A DNA stretch of 64,000 nt from MGBC120314 sp051877855 (GCA_051877855.1 JBJEJH010000001.1:1-64000); one strand, 5' to 3'; shown: positions 50,375-59,953, numbered from the stretch's first letter. A program made the numbers and translations. The notes: generated by a model not told the origin, from the letters alone.

Positions 50375-51361
50375 TTAGATCCCATACTCTTCAAACAGCT
50401 GCCTACGGTACACAGCATCCTTTGATGCTCGTTCCAGTTCCGCAAACTTCTTTGCGCCAATCAGGATCAGATTTAGTCTGCTAACCCGTTCCTCTCCTTC
50501 AAGTTTTCCTTTTGAAATTCCCTGACTAATTCCCTGACTGATTCCCTGACTAATTCCCTGACTGATTCCTTGACTGATTCCTTCCTCATAAATCGCTTCG
50601 CCTAAATTGCACATTTCTTTTCCATCTCCTTCCTCTAATTCCCTTGTCATCCTCATGTCAAAACGACTTTCCAACTCCTGCTTCTTTTCCTCTACTGAAA
50701 GTCTTGTTGAAAACAACACATTTAAAAAATCATGGATTCCACCCTCTTTCGCTTCCATCTTCTCATTCAGACAGATAATAATAACCGAGAGCTTATCATA
50801 ATGTTCCTTCCTCTCATGCATGTTTCCCACAATGTTTTTCTCGCTCAGATGATACTCCGTCATGGCATTCCCGATTCTTTTCGGTGCATTCATGCACAGC
50901 CAGATACTGTACACCTTCCGCACATCCTGATAATTCGAACCGGTAAATTCCGTTCCAAGCTGGGATGATATCATTCTTGCACCATAAAATACACCACGCG
51001 TAACGATATGATACTTCTTGTAAAAATCCTTCTGTGCCTCAATGTTAATCAGAAGTTTCACCGGAACCTTTCTCCCTTTTGCCGGAATCCAGACTTGAAA
51101 ACGTACATCATAGTGAATCTCTCCCTCACCGGGTTTCTTGTCCTCAGTATTGTTTCCGACAATGTGTCCTTCCACCAAGCCGTCCGGTTCAATCCACTGT
51201 TCAAGCTCTTTCAGTGGAACTTCCTGAAACTCTTCTGCCGATTCCTTTAGAATCCTCGCCAGCACTCCTTTGTTACTGATAATCCTTTTGGCATGTTCAT
51301 CATACCGGGCAATCATTCCTGCCACTTCAAGATCATTTGCCACTACCGTTTTTTCCTGCAT
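50375..51361 (-). CDS. Rpn-family recombination-promoting nuclease / PD-(D/E)XK transposase-like protein
   Basis: A 328-residue protein of the Rpn/YhgA-like family (formerly putative transposase 31). The PD-(D/E)XK core shows VEGHIVGNNTEDKKPGEGEIHYDVRF as the Asp strand and the Glu-x-Lys equivalent in VKLLINIEAQKDFYKKYHI. These nucleases cut DNA and stimulate recombination in E. coli; Lachnospiraceae carry many copies. Near the C terminus (about 265-295) lies a tandem run of Gly-Ile-Ser-Gln encoded by a 12-bp repeat. AGGAGGCTGGTAT precedes the ATG. Confidence 0.85.
   Translation of the reverse strand: MQEKTVVANDLEVAGMIARYDEHAKRIISNKGVLARILKESAEEFQEVPLKELEQWIEPDGLVEGHIVGNNTEDKKPGEGEIHYDVRFQVWIPAKGRKVPVKLLINIEAQKDFYKKYHIVTRGVFYGARMISSQLGTEFTGSNYQDVRKVYSIWLCMNAPKRIGNAMTEYHLSEKNIVGNMHERKEHYDKLSVIIICLNEKMEAKEGGIHDFLNVLFSTRLSVEEKKQELESRFDMRMTRELEEGDGKEMCNLGEAIYEEGISQGISQGISQGISQGISQGISKGKLEGEERVSRLNLILIGAKKFAELERASKDAVYRRQLFEEYGI
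50513..50584. repeat. 12-bp tandem repeat (about six units) within the Rpn gene
   Basis: Six imperfect units of ATTCCCTGACTR on the plus strand, encoding repeated GISQ on the minus strand. It is a simple-sequence array that changes length in steps of four residues without shifting the frame. It is not a CRISPR array: no spacers. Confidence 0.85.
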
Positions 51362-51769
51362 ATACCAGCCTCCTGTGATAGGCAGAAATACATAATAAAC
51401 ATTAAAAGGATACCATTCAAAGACTTAAAGATAAGATTTACTTCGATTTCTGCCAAATTTAATAATGTGAATACTTGGCAGAAACTGCCAGAATGTGTTG
51501 CCACATAAAGAATATTCGTATGAATAAATTGTAATCCTCATATAGGGAAAAGTCAACTAGATTTAATTCTAACTCTCTTTTCGGAAAAGTGTTTCTACTG
51601 CTGCTTAGTTCTAACTACCCTGTATTTTTATACATTTTCAAGAAGTTGGAGATTTCAGCAATTGTAATCCCTAAAATCCATAAAGCTACACCTATTCACC
51701 CAGAATCAAAATTAACTAAAGGCACTCTCCAAAAATGGAAAGTGCCTTTCAAAATTAGTCTAATGATAA
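51362..51769. other. Intergenic region without a convincing gene
   Basis: 408 bp. On the minus strand a short hydrophobic stretch (IGVALWILGITIAEISNFLKM, about 51615-51700) is open but lacks a start and may be a relic of a membrane protein. The right end holds the terminator at 51718-51749. Confidence 0.5.
51718..51749 (-). terminator. Terminator of the sigma/anti-sigma operon
   Basis: AAAGGCACT and AGTGCCTTT pair around a second short stem (CTCC/GGA); T-rich tail on the minus strand. It is 21 nt after the anti-sigma stop. Confidence 0.75.
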
Positions 51770-52348
51770 TTATTTTGTTAAGTACTGTATCTCTTCTTCA
51801 ATATGATCTGTTCCTGTTAGACTGTATGTGAATCCATCCGTTTCCCAGAGTGCATATCTAAAATCTTCATTGGTAACTTCACTATAGTAATGATAAAAAC
51901 TTATTTTTACACCGTTGATTGTCTCTTCTCTGTCAAAAGTGCCACCATGTATTCCGCTGATATCACCAGTACCGTATTCCATGTTAAATGTACTATTATC
52001 TGCATATTCAATTCTGGCACTTCTTGGATATCCATCAATAACCATGACAATATATGCTTTTACTGCTTTATCAAGAACAGGTACATCAAAATCAAGGTAT
52101 TCTGACATTTCTTCTGCTGATGAAACTTCCAAAATAGGACTTACAACTTGTACATATTCAGGATTGGGGTTGGATGTTGAAAAATTACCAAACAAAGTTG
52201 TTCCCAATACTACCATACATAAGCAGGCAGCCATTCCCCCCCATGTTTTAAAATTTATAATCTTCTTCTCTTTCATCGTTTTCTTTGCTCCTTCCACATA
52301 TTTTTCATCAATATCACCTAAAACTTCAAATAACTTTTCGTTTGTCAT
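51770..52348 (-). CDS. Membrane-anchored anti-sigma-factor-like protein
   Basis: A 192-residue protein. An N-terminal cytosolic segment (MTNEKLFEVLGDIDEKYVEGAKKTMKEKKI) precedes one membrane helix (MAACLCMVVLGTTLFG, about 34-50) and an extracellular domain rich in acidic and aromatic residues (YLDFDVPVLDKAVKAYIVMVIDG and KISFYHYYSEVTNEDFRYALWETDGFTYSL) resembling DUF4367-like sensor domains. Its ATG overlaps the stop of the ECF sigma gene as ATGA, so translation is coupled. The arrangement matches the anti-sigma partner of a Clostridia ECF sigma factor. Confidence 0.8.
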   Translation of the reverse strand: MTNEKLFEVLGDIDEKYVEGAKKTMKEKKIINFKTWGGMAACLCMVVLGTTLFGNFSTSNPNPEYVQVVSPILEVSSAEEMSEYLDFDVPVLDKAVKAYIVMVIDGYPRSARIEYADNSTFNMEYGTGDISGIHGGTFDREETINGVKISFYHYYSEVTNEDFRYALWETDGFTYSLTGTDHIEEEIQYLTK

Positions 52349-52905
52349 ATCTTGAACCCCCTTTCTGTCAGATACGCATGCAATTTCAATCTTGAGCGGC
52401 TGAGTAACATAGATACTGCATTTTCTTTCATACCATATGCTTTCGCAATGTTTGTAATACTGTCAGAATACCAATATCTACAGATAAATATGCTTCTTTT
52501 CTCCTGTGGTAGTGATGCCAAAAAATCATTGATTGCTTTTACCAGTTCTTTGCATTCAATTTCCTTCTCAATGTCATCCACGCCAGAAACGCATTCACTT
52601 AATTCATCTAATATAACTGGGACTTCACTCCCTCCACGTTTATCTGCGTGATTATGCTTGTATCTATTAAATGATATGTTTCTTGTAATTTTACCAAGAA
52701 ATGTTGACAACATTTTAGGTCTGTTGGTTGGAATTGAATTCCATGTATTCATATATGTATCATTCACGCATTCTTCTGCATCTTCCATGTTACCTAAAAT
52801 ATTCATTGCGATAGCTGTACAGTAGTTTCCATACTTTTTCGCTGTATACCTTATTGCATCTTGGTCTCTATCCCAGTATAATTGAACAATTTTTGAATCT
52901 TCCAT
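52345..52905 (-). CDS. ECF-type RNA polymerase sigma factor
   Basis: A sigma-70-family factor of 186 residues. Region 2 is YTAKKYGNYCTAIAMNILGNMEDAEECVNDTYMNTWNSIPTNRP (about 17-60), and region 4 is FLASLPQEKRSIFICRYWYSDSITNIAKAYGMKENAVSMLLSRSRLKLHAYL. The frame reaches 52962, but AGGAGGATT upstream of the ATG at 52905 fixes the start. Same layout, overlapping an anti-sigma gene, as many Clostridia envelope-stress pairs. Its target promoters are unknown; autoregulation is likely. Confidence 0.92.
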   Translation of the reverse strand: MEDSKIVQLYWDRDQDAIRYTAKKYGNYCTAIAMNILGNMEDAEECVNDTYMNTWNSIPTNRPKMLSTFLGKITRNISFNRYKHNHADKRGGSEVPVILDELSECVSGVDDIEKEIECKELVKAINDFLASLPQEKRSIFICRYWYSDSITNIAKAYGMKENAVSMLLSRSRLKLHAYLTERGFKI

Positions 52906-53127
52906 GGAAATCCTCCTTTCTTTTTTATTTCTTTCACCTATATACACAACTTTTGAACTCAAATCTCACATATTTTTTTGAAAAACTTTTATTGATTTGA
53001 TACAACTTCAATCCATTTGTTTTCATGCTAAATAAAATGTAGAATTATTCATACATATTCACCAGACACACAATTCCGAAAAGGTAGAATTCTAAAATAA
53101 ACTATCTTTGCTTATTATAATTCCAAT

Positions 53128-53182
53128 CAAAAAACCGTAAGAATGCAAACGATGTTTCTTTCTTTTGCACCCTTACGGCTTT
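53128..53182 (-). terminator. Terminator of the hisS-helD-glycosidase-like operon
   Basis: On the minus strand, GCCGTAAGGGTGCAAA pairs with TTTGCATTCTTACGGT and is followed by TTTTTTG, immediately after the stop at 53184. Confidence 0.8.
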
Positions 53183-53183
53183 C

Positions 53184-55598
53184 CTATTTATCCTTAGAAG
53201 CAAAGTGCTCCGCAAATTCCTTTACAACGGTTTCCCTTTCCACCGCGTTATTCTCCATTAAACGAAGCCATACACCCCTTGCCAGAGAGTTGCCCGTCTC
53301 AATTCCCGTAACATCATACAACATATCAAGAAATTCCTCATCCGAAATCTCCTTTTTCTGAAATTCTTCGGACTCAAAAATCGTCTCAAGGATGTCCCCT
53401 TCGCTTACCTTGGAGGAAAGTAGTCCGGAACACAGCGCCTTTAGTTCTTCCTCCTGTGGCGTTCGCCCAAGCATCCGTTCTATGGTTCTTGCAACATAAT
53501 ATGTTACATCCGAATTACGGTTGTAGCTTGTCCGGTTCAGATTCCGAAATGCGCGAATGTCTCCGGCGGATCCGGTATCAATATCATAATCATAACACCG
53601 GTAGTCAAATTCCGTCATGGAAATAATGTCCACAAATACCCGATCCCGGGACATACCCGCTTCAAGGCAGGTTACGTACTTTTCGACTTCCGCGGTATCA
53701 ATCTCTTCATCTTCCATACCAAGCATTGCCCGGTATAAGAGTCGCACATACTCCTCATCCGTTTCGGAAGGCTGATTTGCCTCTTTGCCTCCAATTACTT
53801 CGTAGACAACCTGTGCCGCTGTCATATGATGATCCATAAGCCGTTCCCGGTAACTTAACCGATCCTCATCCGATGCCTTAGTCCCCGTAACCCTCTCATA
53901 AAGCTCATTGATAAAATTCTCCACATTGACTCTGCTCTCATCTGCGTCCTTTACCACCACAATGCAGCTTGCATACTCTGTGTCGTCACATACCGCCCTG
54001 ACAATCGTTCTTCCGGCTCCCACTCCGGTCATTTCCCCGGAATTAGCATCAATTGTAACTACACGATTATCATCGCTAATCCACTTTAGTCCCTTTGTGG
54101 AGGCAAATTCCGGGTAAACAGTGTAATCCAGTTTATCCCGATAACCTACAGCAAGAACCACGCCATCCTTTTCAAGATTCAGTTCTTCCAGAGGCTTTAA
54201 TTTAAATCGCTCCCCGTCAAAATACGTCACCAGTTCATTCCACAGACTGATGCCAATGGTATTAAGGCACCCCTTCGTATAAGTTTCCCACTCTTGTGTA
54301 TCCATGTATTTAAACACATCATAGGAAGGTCGTTTGCTTCCGTCACTATTAAGAAGTCCAAAATAAAAATGATCCTTCATTTCCACGGAAGCATCTTTTA
54401 ACGAGCGAAACATGGTGGCATCAATCATGTCATTAAATTCCGCTGCATAATATGTATACGCAAGGGCCGCCGCCTGTTTTGCCTCCTGCCCGTTATATAC
54501 CGTAAAACCCTGCTCGGACAAAATAATCCGCACATTCTCACCAAAATGATCCTTAACATAATCCGTAAGGATATTCAGATTCCTTGCGCTGATAAAGTCC
54601 GCTTCTTCACTCACCGGCGTATAATAATATGCATTTTTCGAATTCCAGATATTCGAGTCCGTCATGATGGAGGCATAAGGGTGATACGCCAGATTCCAGT
54701 TAACTTTCGGCGCAAGTTCCTTCATCCTTACCGCAAATGCGTCCAAGAATTCCTTACCGGCAATTCCCCTTCCCTCATCATTATGTGTCCAGCTTCGATC
54801 CAGAGAAAGATAAGCCCTCGCCCCACTGTTATAGCGCTTTATGGCATTATCCACCATCACCAGTGACTTTGCTGCCACATCTACATTGGTACTAAGATCC
54901 GTGGTACCGATATAGTTCCAGGTATTCGGCATATTAACCTCATTGCCAACGATCCAGTTATCCACATGACAATCTTCCTGTCCATAGGTAAATGCAAGAT
55001 AATCCAGCAGTGCATTCATGGTTTCCATTGCCTTGGCATCATCCACATTCCAGCCATAATAGAGCTTTCCCTTGTTACTGTTGCCACCGGGATGAAGGAG
55101 ATTTTCCTTAACGGACTGATCATCTCTCTGTAATAACAACACTACCGTCACACAGACATTATTTTCATTAAATTCACGTACCGTATCCACCGACAGATTC
55201 GGTACATCATCAAAATAATAAGTCTTTCCGTGATACACATAAGGATTGCTTCCCCCCAGAACCTTATTGAGACATATATTGATCAGAGTATGACTAACAC
55301 CCAGATCCGCATACACTCCGGAATACGAAAATGCTTCCTGCAATCCCTTCTTTGTTCTCGGTTCAACACGATAGTAATTGGTTGATTCCCCCGATCCTGC
55401 ATCATAATAATCGGAACTATTTTTTGTGGTATCACCGGTTTGTTCCTGTTGTATTTTTTCCCCGTACACAGGATACGATGAAAAACTCACCGGCAGCATC
55501 CATACAACTGCTGCCACAAGAACCAATACCCTTCGGATGATTCCGGTATTCCCACAATTACTTTTGTTTTTTATCAATTTCATACATATATAATTCAT
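53184..55598 (-). CDS. Exported DUF5722 glycosidase-like protein with Ig-like and DUF4214 modules
   Basis: An 804-residue exported protein. A signal anchor (RRVLVLVAAVVWMLPVSFSSYPVYG, about 22-47) is followed by a DUF5722 TIM-barrel domain (about 75-445) with glycosidase-like loops (WIVGNEVNMPNTWNYIG, RIILSEQGFTVYNGQE holding two candidate catalytic Glu). Then an Ig-like Big_2 module (about 470-560: LDYTVYPEFASTKGLKWISDDNRVVTIDANSGEMTGVGAGRTIV) and DUF4214 repeats to the C terminus (FINELYERVTGTKASDEDR, YVRLLYRAMLGMEDEEID, RMLGRTPQEEE). Its start overlaps the helD gene by 41 nt, with AAGGG upstream. Likely acts on an extracellular polysaccharide; exact substrate unknown. Confidence 0.82.
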   Translation of the reverse strand: MNYICMKLIKNKSNCGNTGIIRRVLVLVAAVVWMLPVSFSSYPVYGEKIQQEQTGDTTKNSSDYYDAGSGESTNYYRVEPRTKKGLQEAFSYSGVYADLGVSHTLINICLNKVLGGSNPYVYHGKTYYFDDVPNLSVDTVREFNENNVCVTVVLLLQRDDQSVKENLLHPGGNSNKGKLYYGWNVDDAKAMETMNALLDYLAFTYGQEDCHVDNWIVGNEVNMPNTWNYIGTTDLSTNVDVAAKSLVMVDNAIKRYNSGARAYLSLDRSWTHNDEGRGIAGKEFLDAFAVRMKELAPKVNWNLAYHPYASIMTDSNIWNSKNAYYYTPVSEEADFISARNLNILTDYVKDHFGENVRIILSEQGFTVYNGQEAKQAAALAYTYYAAEFNDMIDATMFRSLKDASVEMKDHFYFGLLNSDGSKRPSYDVFKYMDTQEWETYTKGCLNTIGISLWNELVTYFDGERFKLKPLEELNLEKDGVVLAVGYRDKLDYTVYPEFASTKGLKWISDDNRVVTIDANSGEMTGVGAGRTIVRAVCDDTEYASCIVVVKDADESRVNVENFINELYERVTGTKASDEDRLSYRERLMDHHMTAAQVVYEVIGGKEANQPSETDEEYVRLLYRAMLGMEDEEIDTAEVEKYVTCLEAGMSRDRVFVDIISMTEFDYRCYDYDIDTGSAGDIRAFRNLNRTSYNRNSDVTYYVARTIERMLGRTPQEEELKALCSGLLSSKVSEGDILETIFESEEFQKKEISDEEFLDMLYDVTGIETGNSLARGVWLRLMENNAVERETVVKEFAEHFASKDK

Positions 55599-57633
55599 GA
55601 AGTGCCCTTGTTGCTATAATATATTTGGCCTGCTTATGCAAAGGCTTCATATTGCCGCCCTCATAAAGACCATGGACCTGATCAAATTCCAATCCCTTGG
55701 CCAGATAGAAGGTAGTTACCGTAATGCCCTTATGGAATTCCCTGCTGTTACGCTCAATGTAATGGAGCATTTTGTTACCCTCCATTCCACGACGATTCAG
55801 CCGGTCTGTCAACTGTTCTGCAGCGTACTTTGCTTCCTCTTCGGTCATTGTGATTACCGCAAATGTTTCATACCGGTTTAGACTTGCACCAATCCGGTCA
55901 CAGATTTGATCCAAGGCATCCTCTCTTAAAACATCCCGGTAAACCTCCGGTTTCTTTCCATGACGGTCCAGCAGCTCTACTCCCGTGTCACCGATAATAC
56001 CCGCCGCATAGGTAGCATTTTCCACCGTCTGACGATAACTCTTACCAATCGAAATCATACGGATATCCTTACCGAAGATTTTCGGCATAAATTTCATGAT
56101 ATCCATCTGTGCATCCTCCATAGTCTGCGCCCGGTCCCCTACGATGGTCATCTTACACTGAAAGAGTTTCTGTAATAAAACATACTGTATATAGGTATAA
56201 TCCTGCATCTCATCAATCACCAGATGCTTCATCGGACGTCTCTTCTTATTTTCCAATAACTGATACTTAAGATACAGCATTGGAAATACATCTTCATAGC
56301 GAAGTTTGCGTTCTTCCACCGGAACATCCATTAATTTCCCAAGATCCCGGTCTTCCAGGAAGTCACTGTACAGCGTATAAATGTCTCTGGTACGATACAT
56401 TCTCCGGAATTTTTCTTTCACAATTTCCAACTCTAACTCATCAAAACTTTTTCCATTCAGGGTTTCCGCCTCATCAATGACATACTCTGCCACAACATCC
56501 ATTCTTGTAAGCAGCGGAACATCCGGAAATTTGCTGTAAAAAAGCTCCATGATTTCGGCTGCGGACTTATGCAGGAACTTAAAGTGTACATCACGAAAAT
56601 CCACCAGTTCACTCTCTAATTCTAAAACATATCCGTTGATTTCCCGAACAAATTCTTCCGACTGCTTGTATCGGTAATTGTTCCTTACTTCTTCCTCATC
56701 ATAAATCTCATCCGACTCGATCTTTAACATCCGCTCAATCTGATCAAACTTTTCTTCACAATCGTTGACCACACCTTTAAGTTCACGGTATGCAAAGATA
56801 TCAAATCCCATTTCACAGATATTTTCTTCTCCAAGTTCCGGAAGAATATGTGCAATGTAATCTGCAAATACACTGTTTGGCGATAAAATCAAAATATCCG
56901 AAGCCTTAAGATTTTTACGTTCATGATACAGAAGATATGCAATGCGGTGTAATGCGATAGAGGTCTTACCACTTCCGGCCGCACCCTGCACCACCAGAAT
57001 ACGATCCTTGATATTACGGATAATCTCATTCTGCTCTCTCTGAATCGTGCGGACGATATTCTTAAGTTTCACATCCCCATTCTTTCCAAGCTCATTTTTA
57101 AGAATCTCGTCGTCAATCTTAACATCACTCTCAAAAGAATAAACCATCTTGCCATTCTTGATCTTGTACTGCCACTTGGAGACTAACTCACCTTCCTGAA
57201 CACCCTGAGGTGTTTCAAAGGATGCCGGTCCCTTATCATAGTCATAGAACACACTGGAAACCGGTGCTCTCCAGTCCACGATCAGCGGAGTGTTGCCCGC
57301 GCCCTCGGAGAAGTTTCCAATACCGATATAATAAGATTCCGCCTGATCTTCTCCCTCATATACAAAGTCAATTCGTCCAAAATAAGGAGAATCCAACATC
57401 TTCAAAAAACGTCTCTTATAATCCAATGCCTGGGAATTAGCATTAATCTGGGTAAGAAGCGCCTGTTGGTTATCATAATTTTCATAACCATATTCATCCA
57501 TCTCCGAATAGCTGGACCAATAATAGTCATTCATTTTCTCAATGTCCTTCTCGCCCTCTTCGATGGATATATTTAATTCCTGAATACGTGTCCTGATCTT
57601 TTCCAGAATCTTTTTTAAGTATTCTTCTTCCAT
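55558..57633 (-). CDS. helD: HelD-like superfamily 1 helicase (RNA polymerase recycling factor)
   Basis: A 691-residue UvrD-like ATPase of the HelD group, which pries RNA polymerase off DNA or nucleic acids. The N-terminal coiled coil (LKKILEKIRTRIQELNISIEEGEKDIEKMNDYY) is the polymerase secondary-channel arm. Walker A is VQGAAGSGKTSIALHRIAYL, motif II is LVIDEMQDY, later motifs are GDRAQTMEDAQ, GKSYRQT, and VTTFYLAKGLEFDQV. Gram-positive HelD is 700-780 residues, so this is complete. It is 2 nt from hisS and overlaps the DUF5722 gene, making a coupled operon. Confidence 0.9.
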   Translation of the reverse strand: MEEEYLKKILEKIRTRIQELNISIEEGEKDIEKMNDYYWSSYSEMDEYGYENYDNQQALLTQINANSQALDYKRRFLKMLDSPYFGRIDFVYEGEDQAESYYIGIGNFSEGAGNTPLIVDWRAPVSSVFYDYDKGPASFETPQGVQEGELVSKWQYKIKNGKMVYSFESDVKIDDEILKNELGKNGDVKLKNIVRTIQREQNEIIRNIKDRILVVQGAAGSGKTSIALHRIAYLLYHERKNLKASDILILSPNSVFADYIAHILPELGEENICEMGFDIFAYRELKGVVNDCEEKFDQIERMLKIESDEIYDEEEVRNNYRYKQSEEFVREINGYVLELESELVDFRDVHFKFLHKSAAEIMELFYSKFPDVPLLTRMDVVAEYVIDEAETLNGKSFDELELEIVKEKFRRMYRTRDIYTLYSDFLEDRDLGKLMDVPVEERKLRYEDVFPMLYLKYQLLENKKRRPMKHLVIDEMQDYTYIQYVLLQKLFQCKMTIVGDRAQTMEDAQMDIMKFMPKIFGKDIRMISIGKSYRQTVENATYAAGIIGDTGVELLDRHGKKPEVYRDVLREDALDQICDRIGASLNRYETFAVITMTEEEAKYAAEQLTDRLNRRGMEGNKMLHYIERNSREFHKGITVTTFYLAKGLEFDQVHGLYEGGNMKPLHKQAKYIIATRALHELYMYEIDKKQK

Positions 57634-57635
57634 TT

Positions 57636-58883
57636 TTAAGATTCCCCGTCAAACATCTTAACTTCTTCCGCCATTCCAAGATTATAGAAGCCTGCTACAC
57701 CCTGCTCCTCTAACTTATTCAGGAACTTGCCCATTTTCTTAGGTCTTGGGTACAATACAACATCATAGTCCCTGCGAAGTTCATCCGCCTTACGGATTGC
57801 TGCCACCGTTTCACCCTCTTCAAACAGAAGGGCAATTTTCTTCTTTCCCGGAATCTCATAACCGGTCTCCGAAAGAATGGCAAAGATACGCTCAAAACCA
57901 ATGGAGAATCCAACCGCCGGAATATCCTCATTTAAGAACTTACCGATAAGATTATCATAACGGCCGCCTCCTGCGATGGAACCCTTAAAATCAAGACTCT
58001 GGATTTCAAAAATCGTACCGGTATAGTAACCCTGTCCACGAACAAGAGAAAGATCAAACTGAATGGAATAATCGCCACCGCTGATTTCCTCAACGGAACG
58101 GATAATGCCTTCCACATTACTTAATGCCTCTTCATCGGTACAATATTTCTTCACATCCTCCAGGGATACCGGAAGACTGCCAAAGATCCGAAGCATCTTT
58201 TCAATACTCTCTGAATCGAATTCTTTCTCCTCAAGTTCTTTTCGAACGCCTTCTTCTCCCACCTTATCCAATTTATCGATGGTGATACATACACTGTCTA
58301 ACTGCCCCGGAAGGAATCCTGCCGTCAGAAGCACATTCTTCAGAAGTCGGCGGTCATTAATCTTTACCACAAAATTCTTAATGCCGATTGCCAGAAGTGC
58401 CTTCGCAGTAGTATCAATCAACTCAATTTCACAACTATTGGAAGATGATCCGATAATATCGATGTCACACTGCATAAATTCTCTTAAACGGCCCTTCTGC
58501 GGGCGTTCTGCACGATACACACGATCCATCTGAATGAACTTCACCGGATATCCGAGTTTTGCGCGATTATTGGCATAATAACGGCTCAGCGGAAGAGTCA
58601 GGTCGTAACGAAGACCCATATCCGCCAATTCATTTTCCTTGAATTGCTGATTTTCGATAGCCTCCGTAAGCTTAGCACCACGCTTTAACACCTTAAAAAT
58701 CAGGTTCAGATTCTCACCGCCCTCACTCTTATCCAGATTCTCAATATCCTCTAAAATCGGTGTCATAATACGCTCAAACCCATGACTCTGATAGGTCTTT
58801 AAAATCACGGACTGCAGGTAATCCCGAAGGGCCACCTGGAATGGCAAATAATCATTGGTTCCTTTAACTGTATTGGTCTTCAT
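57636..58883 (-). CDS. hisS: Histidyl-tRNA synthetase (HisRS) or HisZ-like paralogue
   Basis: A class II synthetase of 415 residues. Motif 1 region TNDYLPFQVALRDYLQSVILKTYQSHGFERIMTPILEDIENLDKSEGG, motif 2 RYDLTLPLSRYYANNRA and MDRVYRAERPQKGRLREFMQCDIDIIG, HisA motif LVRGQGYYTGTIFEI and motif 3 GFSIGFERIFAIL are all present. The anticodon domain at the C terminus is shorter than usual but present (KIALLFEEGETVAAIRKADELRRDYDVVLYPRPKKMG). The frame opens at 58910; AGGAGGAAAAG before the ATG at 58883 gives the start. No T-box is evident upstream. Confidence 0.88.
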   Translation of the reverse strand: MKTNTVKGTNDYLPFQVALRDYLQSVILKTYQSHGFERIMTPILEDIENLDKSEGGENLNLIFKVLKRGAKLTEAIENQQFKENELADMGLRYDLTLPLSRYYANNRAKLGYPVKFIQMDRVYRAERPQKGRLREFMQCDIDIIGSSSNSCEIELIDTTAKALLAIGIKNFVVKINDRRLLKNVLLTAGFLPGQLDSVCITIDKLDKVGEEGVRKELEEKEFDSESIEKMLRIFGSLPVSLEDVKKYCTDEEALSNVEGIIRSVEEISGGDYSIQFDLSLVRGQGYYTGTIFEIQSLDFKGSIAGGGRYDNLIGKFLNEDIPAVGFSIGFERIFAILSETGYEIPGKKKIALLFEEGETVAAIRKADELRRDYDVVLYPRPKKMGKFLNKLEEQGVAGFYNLGMAEEVKMFDGES

Positions 58884-58940
58884 TCTTCTTTTCCTCCTAA
58901 AATCACTCACATCAGAATAAATATGATTATGTATTGTTTT

Positions 58941-59777
58941 CTATTTCAAATTTCCAAGCCATGTTGCAAAAAGGTCCGGCCATACGGCGCATTCCGGCTG
59001 CAGCTTATTTCCTTCCCTGGTATTGGTCTCCTCGGTAGCGAGTCCTAAACCATGACCTCCGTATGGGAAAATATGCATCTCAAAATGAATTCCCTGCTCC
59101 CTCAATGCCTTTGCCATAAGAAGGGAATTCTCCACAGGAACCGAACCATCCTCAAAGGTATGCCACAGGAACGTAGGCGGTGTATTCTTATTCACTGTCT
59201 TTTCAACAGATACCTGCTCCATAAGTTCTTCCCCATGGGTTCCAAGCAATTTTTCAAAAGAACCACGGTGGGCATATTCCCCGGATGTAATTACCGGATA
59301 TCCCAGGAACTGTCCATTCGGACGAAGCAATTCTGAATCCACACCCAGGGCAGAAGTTAACTTCTCGTCGCTCCAATGATTTCCGAAACTCGCCGCAAGA
59401 TGCCCCCCTGCCGAAAAACCGGCAACGATAATCTTGTCCGTATCAATGTTCCATTCCTTTGCATGATTACGTGCCATGGCAACCGTAGCCGCAAGTTCAT
59501 ACAATGCACACGGATACTCATTCGGTGCAAGACTGTAACGCAGCACAATGGCGTTACATCCAAAACTGTTCATGCGAATGGCAATGGCCTCGCCCTCCCT
59601 TGGTGAATGATGGTTATATCCGCCTCCGGGACAAATAATAACCAACGGTCTTTTACTCAAACGCTGATACTCCGGATATATATCTAACAGATACGTCGTA
59701 GCCGTGGCCACAGAATCATCATGAACCATTCCAAGGGCCTTATAATCCAGTTCGATCTCTATTGTTTCATATCTCAT
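58941..59777 (-). CDS. Alpha/beta hydrolase, BD-FAE/acetyl-esterase-like
   Basis: A 278-residue cytosolic esterase without a signal peptide. The oxyanion motif CPGGGYNHHSPREGEAIA, the nucleophile elbow AGFSAGGHLAAS (Ser about 121), an acidic residue in HTFEDGSVPVENSL and the His in FPYGGHGLGLAT complete the triad. Such enzymes remove acetyl or feruloyl groups from xylan-type oligosaccharides imported into the cell. Upstream of hisS, same strand, 57 nt gap. GGAGGATG precedes the ATG. Confidence 0.88.
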   Translation of the reverse strand: MRYETIEIELDYKALGMVHDDSVATATTYLLDIYPEYQRLSKRPLVIICPGGGYNHHSPREGEAIAIRMNSFGCNAIVLRYSLAPNEYPCALYELAATVAMARNHAKEWNIDTDKIIVAGFSAGGHLAASFGNHWSDEKLTSALGVDSELLRPNGQFLGYPVITSGEYAHRGSFEKLLGTHGEELMEQVSVEKTVNKNTPPTFLWHTFEDGSVPVENSLLMAKALREQGIHFEMHIFPYGGHGLGLATEETNTREGNKLQPECAVWPDLFATWLGNLK

Positions 59778-59953
59778 TACAACATCCTCCCTGTCAAATA
59801 CTCATAACTCATCATACATCGTATAAGTATACCATAGGTAACCTACATTTTCTAGTAGATTATTCGCCATCAAAATGGTAAAATAATGCTATAGATCGGA
59901 TCCATTTTGTGATCCAGTTGTGAAATGAAATAATACAGTAAAGGGAGGTACTT

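Noticed and set aside
50513..50584. Short tandem repeats as a CRISPR array
   Set aside because: Units are contiguous 12-bp repeats without spacers and lie inside a coding frame encoding GISQ repeats.
51589..51831. Plus-strand frame of 80 codons between the Rpn and anti-sigma genes
   Set aside because: It runs through the terminator at 51718-51749 into the antisense of the anti-sigma gene and has no ribosome site.
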